DNA of 7,481 nucleotides from an uncultured Clostridia bacterium (GTDB lineage: Bacteria; Bacillota; Clostridia; Oscillospirales; Ruminococcaceae), in assembly GCA_947632425.1 (NCBI GenBank), contig CANRPG010000095.1:1-7481 (forward strand), in the 5' to 3' direction. Within the stretch, counting starts at the first letter, position 1. Each line of letters starts with the position of its first letter. Below, one piece after another: positions 1-6,099 of this stretch. The notes under the pieces are model-generated. The model did no database searches, was not told where the DNA came from, and saw only the letters and a program-made list of their open reading frames with translations. Position numbers and translations under genes: made by a program.

Positions 1-1
1 G

Positions 2-1570
2 GTGAATACTTTCTGCGAGGAGGAACATTCATTTGAGATCGATGTGGACAGTAAAAACTGCAGATTTACGACCAGATTCAGCAGGTTCCATAACCTCACG
101 GAGCTGATGTGCATGTTCAGCGAAGTATGTCATTTCTATCAGGGCAGCGCGGAAGAACTCGGGATTCCCGATTTTGACGGCTACTCCGATGCGCTTGTTT
201 CAAAAACGCCACAACTTGCTGAGTATCTTTGCGATATTTCAGCCCGTGCAGATGCGGTGCGCCAGGGTCAGGTGATGCGGACTACGGACAATATGCTCAA
301 GATCACTACCGACGGGCGCAAAGCGGCGCTTGACCTGCGGCTTGTTGCTCCTGCGGCAGGTTTTACATATCAGTCCAAGGTCGCACGCTGCGCTGAAAAT
401 GTCGCTGATATATATCAGAATACATGCGGCACGCAGCTGGTTTTCTGCGATACCTCAACGCCAAAGGCAGGCTTTAATATTTACGACGAGATGAAGCGGC
501 TGCTTATCGGCATGGGTATTCCTGATGGCGAGATCGCATATGTTCATGATGCGCAAAGCGAGGCAAGCAGAAAGCGTCTGTTTGACCGTATGCGAAAGGG
601 CGAGATACGTGTGCTTATAGGCTCGACATTTAAGCTGGGGCTGGGCGTGAATGTGCAGGACAAGCTTATTGCCGTTCATCATCTTGACGTGCCGTGGCGC
701 CCTGCGGATATGACACAGCGCGAGGGGCGTATTCTGCGGCAGGGAAATGAAAATCCGAAGGTGAAGATATTCCGCTATATCACAGAGGGCAGCTTCGATG
801 CGTACTCATGGCAGCTGCTGGAGACCAAACAGCGCTTTATTACGGGGCTTCTTTCGGGTTCGTATACCGAGCGTGACGGCACGGATATTGAAGATACGGT
901 GCTTTGCTATGCCGAGGTAAAGGCACTTGCCGTGGGTGATCCTCTTGTAAAAAAGCGTGTGGAAACGGCGAACGAGCTTTCAAGATACCTCACATTGCAG
1001 CGCAAACTGGTAGAAACGCGCCTGTGTATGGAAGCACAGCTGCGTGAACTGCCTGCACAGATAGAGCATACAGAAAAGCTTATTGAAAATGCACGAAAAG
1101 ACAAAGAATTTTACGATAGGTATAAAGAGTTGCTGCCTGCTCCTGCGACGGCTGCCGAAAAGAACGCCGAGGCTGCATCGCGCGCGCAAGTGCGCAAAAC
1201 GCTGTTTTCAGCAATACAGAAAAACGAGCTGAAAACTGCCGAGAGCAAGCTTATGAACTATCGCGGTTTCGATATTATTCTGCCTGCAAATATGCGGCGC
1301 GAAAAGCCGTTTGTATGGCTGCAAAGGACAGGGCGTTATTATGTGGAACTCGGCGGATCGGAAGTGGGCTGTATCATTCGTATAGACAATTTTCTTGACG
1401 GACTTGACGCGCATATAGAAAAGCTGTGCCGGGGTCTTGCAGATACGCATGAAAGGGGAGCACATTTGCGTGCAGAGCTTGACAAAAAAGAAAGCTATAC
1501 AGAAATTATAGAAGAACTAAAAGAGCAGCTGGACAGGCTGGATAAAAAGTTAGGAGTGGATAAAAAGTGA
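2..1570 (+). CDS. SNF2-like helicase, C-terminal part (5' end outside window)
   Basis: This is the C-terminal part of a very large superfamily 2 helicase found in integrative elements and phages of Bacillota, presumably acting on DNA in the cytoplasm. Numbering from the GTG at base 2, helicase motif IV-like QLVFCD is at 145-150, motif V (STFKLGLGVNVQ) at 208-219, and motif VI (QREGRILRQGN) at 239-249 with the arginines R243 and R246. FRYITEGSFDAYSWQLLE (257-274) is typical of this helicase type. Charged, probably coiled-coil stretches lie at about 316-375 and 485-520. The Walker A and DEAH motifs would lie upstream of the window. The GTG at base 2 is probably an internal valine: the first residues (xNTFCEEE..F.....RFTTRFSRFHNLTELM) line up with the interior of family members as I remember them. 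The stop codon overlaps the start of the MoxR gene, so the two are likely co-translated. Assignment to this helicase type is firm; the exact role is inferred. Confidence 0.85.
   Translation: MNTFCEEEHSFEIDVDSKNCRFTTRFSRFHNLTELMCMFSEVCHFYQGSAEELGIPDFDGYSDALVSKTPQLAEYLCDISARADAVRQGQVMRTTDNMLKITTDGRKAALDLRLVAPAAGFTYQSKVARCAENVADIYQNTCGTQLVFCDTSTPKAGFNIYDEMKRLLIGMGIPDGEIAYVHDAQSEASRKRLFDRMRKGEIRVLIGSTFKLGLGVNVQDKLIAVHHLDVPWRPADMTQREGRILRQGNENPKVKIFRYITEGSFDAYSWQLLETKQRFITGLLSGSYTERDGTDIEDTVLCYAEVKALAVGDPLVKKRVETANELSRYLTLQRKLVETRLCMEAQLRELPAQIEHTEKLIENARKDKEFYDRYKELLPAPATAAEKNAEAASRAQVRKTLFSAIQKNELKTAESKLMNYRGFDIILPANMRREKPFVWLQRTGRYYVELGGSEVGCIIRIDNFLDGLDAHIEKLCRGLADTHERGAHLRAELDKKESYTEIIEELKEQLDRLDKKLGVDKK
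1552..1556 (+). promoter_or_regulatory. Ribosome binding site for the MoxR gene
   Basis: AGGAG lies 10 bases upstream of the GTG at 1567, inside the last codons of the helicase gene. It supports a GTG start within the GTGA overlap of stop and start, the arrangement typical of translational coupling. Confidence 0.6.
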
Positions 1571-2691
1571 GCAGTACAAAAGAAGTAACAATTGCGGGCA
1601 TACCGCAGATGAACGTGCAGCGCTTGGTTTACGAGCTTGCGCCTGCCTACGCGTGCCTTATAAACGCAGGCTTGCCTGTCAGGACATTTCCTTCGGTAAT
1701 GCTGTGGGGTGCGCCCGGCGTGGGCAAATCGCAGGCTGTGCGGCAGATAGCCGCGGAGATAGAAACAAAGACGGGAAAGCGAGTGGCGGTAACAGACGTG
1801 CGGCTGCTGCTTTTCAACCCTATAGACCTGCGCGGCATACCCACCGCAAACGCAGACAAAACTCTTGCAGTATGGCTGAAACCGCAGATATTTCAAATGG
1901 ACGACAGCGACAGTGTTGTGAATATTCTCTTTCTTGACGAGATATCAGCAGCGCCGCAGTCGGTTCAGGCTGCTGCGTATCAGATAACGCTTGACAGGGT
2001 GGTCGGCGAGCATAAACTGCCCGAAAACTGCATAGTTATTGCCGCAGGCAACCGTGTTACCGACCGTTCTGTGGCGTTCAAAATGCCCAAAGCGCTTGCA
2101 AACCGTCTTATGCATATCGAGGTCGAATGCAGCTTTCAGTCCTGGAAAGAATGGGCGATACGCTCGGGCATAAACGACAAGGTAGTGGGCTTTTTGTCGT
2201 TCCGTCGGCAGTATCTGCTGAATTTTGAGTCAGCGAGCGACGACCTTGCATTTGCCACGCCGCGTTCGTGGGAAATGGTGAGCAATATTCTCAATTTCAT
2301 CGATCCGGACGTTGAGAAGATGTATCATCTTATTGCAGGGGTCGTCGGCACAGGTGTTGCAGTAGAGTTTCGCGCATGGTCTGAGGTGTACAGCCAACTG
2401 CCCGACATAAAAGATATTTTTGAAGGCGATCAGCCGAATATGCCCACCGGCACAGATGCTTTGTATGCCCTTTGCTCTGCCATGACAGCATACGCCAGGG
2501 CGCACAAGGACGATATGCGCCGCATTGCAAATTCAATACGGTATGCCGAGCGTATGCCGCCCGATTTTTCTGCGGTGCTTCTCAAAGATTATATGGCTAT
2601 CGAACCCGATTACCGTGCAAGGCTTCTGCAAATTCCCGAATTTTCCGCATGGCTGTCGTCGAAAGGAAGGCTGCTTAATGGCTCTGTCTGA
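1567..2691 (+). CDS. MoxR-family AAA+ ATPase
   Basis: A 374-residue AAA+ ATPase of the MoxR type. These proteins hydrolyse ATP in a ring and act as chaperone-like remodelling factors, usually with a VWA-domain partner. Visible motifs are Walker A GAPGVGKS (48-55, K54), Walker B ILFLDE (120-125, D124 and E125), sensor 1 in AAGNR (N162), an arginine-finger candidate in ALANRL (R180) and a sensor-2-like arginine in TPRSWE (R233). The region 240-374 is a helical C-terminal extension without a motif I recognise. There is no signal peptide or membrane segment, so it should be cytoplasmic. The GTG start overlaps the helicase stop by 4 bases (GTGA), and its own stop lies 14 bases inside the next gene, which encodes a VWA protein. 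That order matches known MoxR-VWA pairs. The family call is firm; the substrate is unknown. Confidence 0.9.
   Translation: MSSTKEVTIAGIPQMNVQRLVYELAPAYACLINAGLPVRTFPSVMLWGAPGVGKSQAVRQIAAEIETKTGKRVAVTDVRLLLFNPIDLRGIPTANADKTLAVWLKPQIFQMDDSDSVVNILFLDEISAAPQSVQAAAYQITLDRVVGEHKLPENCIVIAAGNRVTDRSVAFKMPKALANRLMHIEVECSFQSWKEWAIRSGINDKVVGFLSFRRQYLLNFESASDDLAFATPRSWEMVSNILNFIDPDVEKMYHLIAGVVGTGVAVEFRAWSEVYSQLPDIKDIFEGDQPNMPTGTDALYALCSAMTAYARAHKDDMRRIANSIRYAERMPPDFSAVLLKDYMAIEPDYRARLLQIPEFSAWLSSKGRLLNGSV
2665..2670 (+). promoter_or_regulatory. Ribosome binding site deciding the VWA protein start
   Basis: GGAAGG is 7 bases upstream of the ATG at 2678. It favours this start over an in-frame ATG at 2525, which would add 51 residues lying entirely over the MoxR coding sequence and outside the conserved domain. 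Confidence 0.6.
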
Positions 2692-3928
2692 TGAAAAAAT
2701 ACGTGAGTATCAAAAGCGGCTGATCTTAGCAAGAATGAGAATACTCTGCAACCACGGGTTTTATGGGCTTTTGCTTATGCATATGCGCTATGCCATAGAC
2801 GAAACCGCTAAAACTGCGTATACCGACAGCAGGCGCATTGCGTTTGGTCCTGCGTTTCTTGAAAGGCTTTCTGACAGCGAGCTTGATTTTATCATGATGC
2901 ATGAGATACTGCACGTGGTGTTGCAGCATTGTTTCCGCGCGCAGGATCTGGATAGAGATCGATATAACATTGCGGCTGATATTGTGGTAAATTCAAATAT
3001 TATGCTAGAAAACGGCGGCGACAAAAGCAGCATTTCTTTGTCAGAGTTCGGCGGCGAGTGTATGCATATTGCCCCCAACGGAAGAGAAGGTCACTTATAC
3101 ACCGCTGAGGAAGTGTATGAGATGCTGGCGTTCAGCCCAAACAAAAACGGCAAACCTAATTTGCAAAGCGGCGGTTCTGGCAGCGGCAGCGCAGGTTCAA
3201 AACCCATACCCGGAATATGCGACGACCACAGCCACTGGGAAGGATCAGATGAAGACCCTGCCTTGCGCGACGTCTGGGTAAAGCGTTTTGAAGATGCCTG
3301 CGAGGCGATAGAGCGGCGAGAGGCATCTTCGGGGCGCGGTCTGCTGCCGGCGTTTGCAAAGCGCATACTGAAGGAGCTTCGCAAGCCGCAGACCGACTGG
3401 CGAACTATACTTAACGACTTTGTTCAGGAGGAAATCACAGACTATTCGTTTTCTCCGCCTGACCGCCGTTTTGACGACAGCCCGTTTTTCCTGCCTGATC
3501 TCAACGAAAAGGAAAACGTGCTGGAAGATATCCTCTTTATGATAGATACGTCAGGCTCAGTTTCTGACGATATGGTCGCTGCGGCGTTTTCGGAAGTCAA
3601 GGGCGCTATAGATCAGTTTGACGGCAGACTAAAGGGCTGGCTTGGCTTTTTCGATGCAGGTATAATTGAGCCTGAGCCGTTTGAAAGTTTTGAAGAGCTT
3701 AAAAATATAAAGCCTGTCGGCGGCGGTGGAACGGATTTTCAGATAGTTTTCGATTATGTCCGCCGATTCATGAGCGACCGCCCACCTGCGTGCATTATAA
3801 TACTGACTGACGGCATCGCGCCATTTCCGCATGAGAGCGCGGCAAACGGCATACCTGTTCTGTGGCTGCTGTGCAGCGAGGATATTACGCCGCCGTGGGG
3901 TAAGATCGCAAGAATATCCGTGCCTTAA
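2678..3928 (+). CDS. VWA domain protein with N-terminal metallopeptidase-like domain (DUF2201/COG3864 type)
   Basis: A 416-residue two-domain protein. The N-terminal part (about 10-270) resembles the putative metallopeptidase domain of the DUF2201 family. It carries an HExxH zinc motif (HEILH, 75-79) followed by NIAADIVVN (97-105), whose D101 is a candidate third metal ligand. A glycine/serine-rich linker sits at about 165-174. The C-terminal part (about 285-410) is a VWA-like domain with the MIDAS motif DTSGS (290-294), a GGGGTD threonine (T352) and LTDG (D378), so metal binding looks intact. There is no signal peptide or transmembrane segment. The gene starts inside the end of the MoxR gene (14-base overlap), so the two products are very likely partners: ATPase plus VWA adaptor. 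Whether the HExxH domain cleaves peptides is not known. No convincing terminator follows the stop. Confidence 0.88.
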   Translation: MALSDEKIREYQKRLILARMRILCNHGFYGLLLMHMRYAIDETAKTAYTDSRRIAFGPAFLERLSDSELDFIMMHEILHVVLQHCFRAQDLDRDRYNIAADIVVNSNIMLENGGDKSSISLSEFGGECMHIAPNGREGHLYTAEEVYEMLAFSPNKNGKPNLQSGGSGSGSAGSKPIPGICDDHSHWEGSDEDPALRDVWVKRFEDACEAIERREASSGRGLLPAFAKRILKELRKPQTDWRTILNDFVQEEITDYSFSPPDRRFDDSPFFLPDLNEKENVLEDILFMIDTSGSVSDDMVAAAFSEVKGAIDQFDGRLKGWLGFFDAGIIEPEPFESFEELKNIKPVGGGGTDFQIVFDYVRRFMSDRPPACIIILTDGIAPFPHESAANGIPVLWLLCSEDITPPWGKIARISVP

Positions 3929-3969
3929 TACCGCTCCAATTTCCGCGGCATACCGCCATACAAAAATTA

Positions 3970-3998
3970 TTTACAAATAAGAAGGAATATGATACAAT
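3970..3998 (+). promoter_or_regulatory. Sigma-A-type promoter for the LRR gene
   Basis: TTTACA (3970-3975), a 17-base spacer and TACAAT (3993-3998) form a near-consensus vegetative promoter. Transcription would start near 4005 and leave a leader of about 29 bases before the ATG at 4034. It separates the LRR gene from the upstream MoxR-VWA operon. Confidence 0.75.
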
Positions 3999-4033
3999 AG
4001 GCTAAGCAATTAAATTAAACGGAGGGCAAACCT

Positions 4034-4783
4034 ATGGACATACAAGAAAACAATATAACCGTTCTTAACAGTGCAGGCGAGAGAGAGTATCAAAACAGAA
4101 CAGACCTTGTAAATGTGGCTGTTGCAGAAGGCGTTTCGCTAATAGACCGTTTTGCTTTTGCCCGATGTGAGAACCTTGCAAGCGTAACCGTTCCAAACGG
4201 CTTGACCGATATAGGTTACTGTGCTTTTTGGGCTTGTTTCAGCCTTGCAAGCATTAACATTCCCGATAGTGTTATACTGATTGACAGTTTTGCTTTTCAA
4301 GAATGTAAAAGCCTTGCAAGTATAAACTTACCCGATAGCACTGCCGAAATAGGCGACGATGCCTTCAGCGCCTGTGAAAGTCTTGAAAGCATAAACTTTC
4401 CCGACAGCATTACCGAGATAAGAAATAATGTTTTAAGCGGCTGCATACGCCTTAAAAGCGTTGATATTCCATGCAGTGTTACCAAAATAGGCGGCGGCGC
4501 TTTCAGCGGCTGCGTAAGTCTTGAAAGCATAAACCTGCCCGACAGCATCATCGAAATAGGCAACCATGCTTTCAGCGGCTGTACTAGCCTTAAAAGTATA
4601 ACCATTCCGAGTGGAGTAACTAAAATCGGCTATAATACTTTCGGCAACTGCAAAAACCTTGCAAACATTACATATAAGGGCAAAACTTACAGCCGCAGCA
4701 GCGCAGAAGAGATGTATAATGTTCTGCCGTGCTTTAAAGAAAATATGACGTTTGATGAATTTAAGCGCGCTATCTTTTCATAA
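4034..4783 (+). CDS. BspA-type leucine-rich repeat protein, no signal peptide
   Basis: A 249-residue protein built almost entirely of BspA/LRR_5-type leucine-rich repeats. Eight 23-residue units begin at residues 42, 65, 88, 111, 134, 157, 180 and 203, with a pattern close to FxxCxxLxSIxIPDSVTxIGxxA. The cysteine at position 4 is kept in all eight (C45, 68, 91, 114, 137, 160, 183, 206). The first 41 residues hold a partial cap repeat, and residues 212-249 leave the repeat pattern and form a short charged tail (EEMYNVLPCFKENMTFDEFK). Most BspA-like proteins are secreted or surface-bound, but this one starts with a hydrophilic MDIQENN and has no signal peptide, lipobox, membrane segment or sorting motif, so it is probably cytoplasmic. 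The start is set by GGAGGG at 4021-4026, 7 bases before the ATG. It has its own promoter and terminators, so it is monocistronic. The binding partner is unknown. Confidence 0.88.
   Translation: MDIQENNITVLNSAGEREYQNRTDLVNVAVAEGVSLIDRFAFARCENLASVTVPNGLTDIGYCAFWACFSLASINIPDSVILIDSFAFQECKSLASINLPDSTAEIGDDAFSACESLESINFPDSITEIRNNVLSGCIRLKSVDIPCSVTKIGGGAFSGCVSLESINLPDSIIEIGNHAFSGCTSLKSITIPSGVTKIGYNTFGNCKNLANITYKGKTYSRSSAEEMYNVLPCFKENMTFDEFKRAIFS
4157..4708 (+). repeat. Eight 69-base tandem repeats coding the LRR units
   Basis: The LRR units are encoded by 69-base in-frame repeats of varying divergence. The fourth (4364-4432) and sixth (4502-4570) units are the most alike, with about 13 differences in 69 positions by manual count. 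The fifth and seventh are also more alike in protein pattern (LKSxxIPxxVTKIG) than adjacent units, which points to a two-unit, 138-base duplication. Confidence 0.8.
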
Positions 4784-4798
4784 GGATTGATAGCACGC
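4765..4798 (+). other. Stem-loop spanning the LRR stop codon
   Basis: GCGCGCTATC (4765-4774) pairs with GATAGCACGC (4789-4798) with one mismatch. The 14-base loop contains the TAA stop (4781-4783). No T-run follows on either strand, so this is not a classical terminator. It may be a chance match or an mRNA 3' stability element. Confidence 0.3.
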
Positions 4799-4804
4799 AA
4801 AAAC

Positions 4805-4834
4805 GGTTTTCTGGGATTTTCTGAAAGCCTTTTT
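4805..4834 (+). terminator. Putative rho-independent terminator of the LRR gene
   Basis: GGTTTTC (4805-4811) can pair with GAAAGCC (4823-4829), with one G-T wobble, and TTTTT follows at 4830-4834. The 11-base loop and short stem make it modest in strength, but it sits 21 bases after the LRR stop, where a terminator is expected. Confidence 0.5.
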
Positions 4835-4879
4835 GTATGTTGTGTAACTTGATCTTTTGCTCGTTTATTCGATCCAATA

Positions 4880-4910
4880 AGCATCGCCTTGTGCGGTGCT
4901 GTTGATTTTT
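4880..4910 (+). terminator. Second terminator-like hairpin, plus strand
   Basis: AGCATCGC (4880-4887) pairs fully with GCGGTGCT (4893-4900), counting one T-G wobble, around a CTTGT loop. A TTTTT run follows at 4906-4910 after a 5-base gap. Read on the minus strand the wobble becomes a C-A mismatch and no T-run follows, so it fits the plus direction, as a backup terminator against the convergent DUF1848 gene. I see no good minus-strand terminator for DUF1848. Confidence 0.4.
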
Positions 4911-4928
4911 CAAAAACTTCGCATTACT

Positions 4929-5855
4929 TTAAAACATCGTCAGCTGCCTGTCAAGCCAGCTTTGTTGCTTTGCCTGATAAATAATTTCGCCGTCTTTAAT
5001 ATTCCCCACCAGCAGCGGCGAGCAAGGGTCGTGGCGAAGTATATTTCGCCGCACATTTTCGTGGTCGTAATTTGCGTAACAGTATCTGCAAAGATGACCG
5101 CAAGTGTCGTATGCGCCTATGTCAGTGCCGAGAACACATGAACACTGCGCCCTCTGCGATTTTCGCCTTGGCACAATAAGTCGGCTGCCTATTGCAGTCT
5201 CAAAAGTCTGCTGTGTCATGCAGCCGCAGCAGTCCACACCGTATGGCGCAAGCTCTGTACCCTCTGCGCACGCCTTTACAGTAATGCCATACCGCCTGCC
5301 TATTTCAGCAAATTTACTGCCTATTTCAATGCGCTCGCTTTGCGTGACCTCTCTTGCCTGCGGAAAATTTCTCTTCACCTTTTCGTAAAGATCAATAAAG
5401 CTTATAACGCAAACATTCGTTGCCCCCGAAAGTGTTTTGCACATCTGCTCAAATGAGGTAATATGCCGCTTTATAGTATATGTATTGTCAATAAATATCG
5501 GGTCGTACCGCCAGCCAACGCAGTCAACCCCGACCGCCTTTGAGAGCGCAATAAAGTCCTGCATTACATTTTCTTTTGGCGGTACATTCGGCTCAACGTC
5601 TTTTCCGTAAGGCGTTATCGTCACAAACCAGTACTGATGAAATTTTTTCAGCTCGTCAAGATGTTTCAGCATGGGTTCGGGGTTTTTGGTGCAAAAGGCA
5701 ATGCAGTCGACCACGTCGGGCGAAAGCTCATAGCGCGTTACCCGTTCGGGGTCGTAAGGGTTGCGCACCAGCACAAAGCCGTCGCGTATCCTGTTCATAA
5801 ACCACTGCGAGTAAAACGCGGGAATGTCCGTGCGCATACCGGTGTTTATTATCAT
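4929..5855 (-). CDS. DUF1848 family protein with C-terminal radical-SAM-like cysteine cluster
   Basis: A 308-residue protein of the DUF1848 family, recognised from its N-terminus (RTDIPAFYSQWF, 8-19; VRNPY, 30-34), the FCTKNPEPM segment (54-62) and a cysteine-rich C-terminus. C252, C256 and C259 form CxxxCxxC followed by YAN, the spacing of the 4Fe-4S site in radical SAM enzymes, but placed at the C-terminal end. Further cysteines at 196, 209, 210, 212, 238 and 240 could bind a second cluster. The FCTKNP segment resembles the FWTKNP of SPL-like radical SAM proteins. It is probably a cytoplasmic iron-sulfur protein; the reaction is unknown. I chose the ATG at 5855 because an in-frame ATG at 5888 lies within the predicted promoter, upstream of the likely transcript start. 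GTG at 5858 is an alternative, with AAAGG at 5867-5871 as ribosome site. It diverges from the aldo/keto reductase gene and converges on the LRR gene. Confidence 0.88.
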   Translation of the reverse strand: MIINTGMRTDIPAFYSQWFMNRIRDGFVLVRNPYDPERVTRYELSPDVVDCIAFCTKNPEPMLKHLDELKKFHQYWFVTITPYGKDVEPNVPPKENVMQDFIALSKAVGVDCVGWRYDPIFIDNTYTIKRHITSFEQMCKTLSGATNVCVISFIDLYEKVKRNFPQAREVTQSERIEIGSKFAEIGRRYGITVKACAEGTELAPYGVDCCGCMTQQTFETAIGSRLIVPRRKSQRAQCSCVLGTDIGAYDTCGHLCRYCYANYDHENVRRNILRHDPCSPLLVGNIKDGEIIYQAKQQSWLDRQLTMF

Positions 5856-5878
5856 CACTATCACTGCCTTTCGTGCAT

Positions 5879-5907
5879 ATTGTAACATACTTTTACGGAA
5901 AAATCAA
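5879..5907 (-). promoter_or_regulatory. Promoter of the DUF1848 gene
   Basis: On the minus strand, TTGATT (5907-5902), a 17-base spacer and TACAAT (5884-5879), preceded by TGT, give an extended -10 promoter. Transcription would begin near 5872, leaving a leader of about 17 bases that includes AAAGG. This placement excludes the ATG at 5888 as a start. Confidence 0.75.
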
Positions 5908-5955
5908 TACGCGCAAAATGCTTTCAAGGCATATATATTTATTAAAATAAAGTAT

Positions 5956-5984
5956 TTGATATATTAAAAATTTTATGTTATAAT
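5956..5984 (+). promoter_or_regulatory. Strong extended -10 promoter toward the reductase gene
   Basis: TTGATA (5956-5961), a 17-base spacer and TATAAT (5979-5984), preceded by TG at 5976-5977, make a near-consensus promoter. The predicted start near 5991 would give a leader of about 145 bases before the reductase ATG, covering the palindromic and hairpin-forming sequence that follows. The -10 box forms part of the large palindrome at 5978-6009. Confidence 0.75.
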
Positions 5985-6009
5985 ATAATCATAGATGATT
6001 ATATTATAA
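5978..6009. repeat. Near-perfect 32-base palindrome
   Basis: Fifteen bases (5978-5992) are the exact reverse complement of 5995-6009, with only AG between them. All but four pairs are A-T. The left arm holds the promoter -10 box and the predicted transcript start lies near the centre, so it may be an operator-like dyad or a cruciform-prone site rather than an RNA hairpin. Confidence 0.75.
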
Positions 6010-6015
6010 TCTTAT

Positions 6016-6063
6016 GTCCTCGTCGATACGCAGACTAAAGAGTCTGCTCCCGACGTATCGGAC
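6016..6063 (+). ncRNA. Unassigned structured leader RNA core, upstream of the reductase gene
   Basis: Within the predicted reductase leader, GCAGACT (6030-6036) and AGTCTGC (6041-6047) form a perfect 7-base-pair hairpin with an AAAG loop. It is enclosed by CGATAC (6024-6029) with GTATCG (6055-6060) and GTCC/GGAC (6016-6019, 6060-6063). A competing pairing, CGTCG (6021-6025) with CGACG (6051-6055), excludes the enclosing stem. No T-run follows, so this is not a terminator. It matches no riboswitch class I know. It could also be the core of a small palindromic repeat element with no regulatory role. Confidence 0.45.
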
Positions 6064-6065
6064 AA

Positions 6066-6098
6066 TTATAACATAACGCTTTCGCTTTTATGTTATAA
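6066..6098. repeat. Inverted repeat with 11-base arms before the reductase gene
   Basis: TTATAACATAA (6066-6076) is the exact reverse complement of TTATGTTATAA (6088-6098), with an 11-base loop (CGCTTTCGCTT). The arms are nearly all A-T. The right arm contains most of the second extended -10 box, so the dyad could act at the DNA level or as an RNA hairpin. Confidence 0.7.
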
Positions 6099-6099
6099 T
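6091..6099 (+). promoter_or_regulatory. Second extended -10 box toward the reductase gene
   Basis: TGTTATAAT repeats the upstream -10 element exactly, but the -35 position 17 bases upstream reads ACATAA, which is poor. It could be a weak or regulated promoter starting near 6106, giving a short leader without the structured segment, or only a by-product of the repeat. Confidence 0.4.

Noticed and set aside
2..4. GTG as the true start of the helicase gene
   Set aside because: Only one base lies upstream, no ribosome site can be seen, and the opening residues align with the interior of large helicases of this type, so the gene most likely continues beyond the window.
1495..1896. A 133-codon open frame on the minus strand
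   Set aside because: It lies opposite the end of the helicase gene and the start of the MoxR gene, both with clear motifs. Its translation is cysteine- and arginine-rich with no recognisable domain.
2525..2677. Upstream ATG that would extend the VWA protein by 51 residues
   Set aside because: The extension overlaps MoxR coding sequence and is not domain-like. The ATG at 2678 has a well-placed GGAAGG.
3931..3948. CCGC...GCGG inverted repeat after the VWA gene as a terminator
   Set aside because: Only four base pairs and no T-run follow; too weak to call.
4157..4708. Regular repeats suggestive of a CRISPR array
   Set aside because: The 69-base period is in frame, has no unique spacers between constant repeats, and translates as clean LRR units.
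4896..5141. An 81-codon plus-strand frame opposite DUF1848
   Set aside because: It overlaps the conserved cysteine-rich end of DUF1848 on the other strand, and its product has no recognisable domain.
5856..5888. Upstream ATG for DUF1848
   Set aside because: It falls inside the predicted promoter, upstream of the likely transcript start, and the family motif begins right after the ATG at 5855.
6030..6047. Perfect 7-base-pair hairpin as a transcription terminator or attenuator
   Set aside because: It is followed by TCCCGACG, not by a T-run, so intrinsic termination is unlikely.
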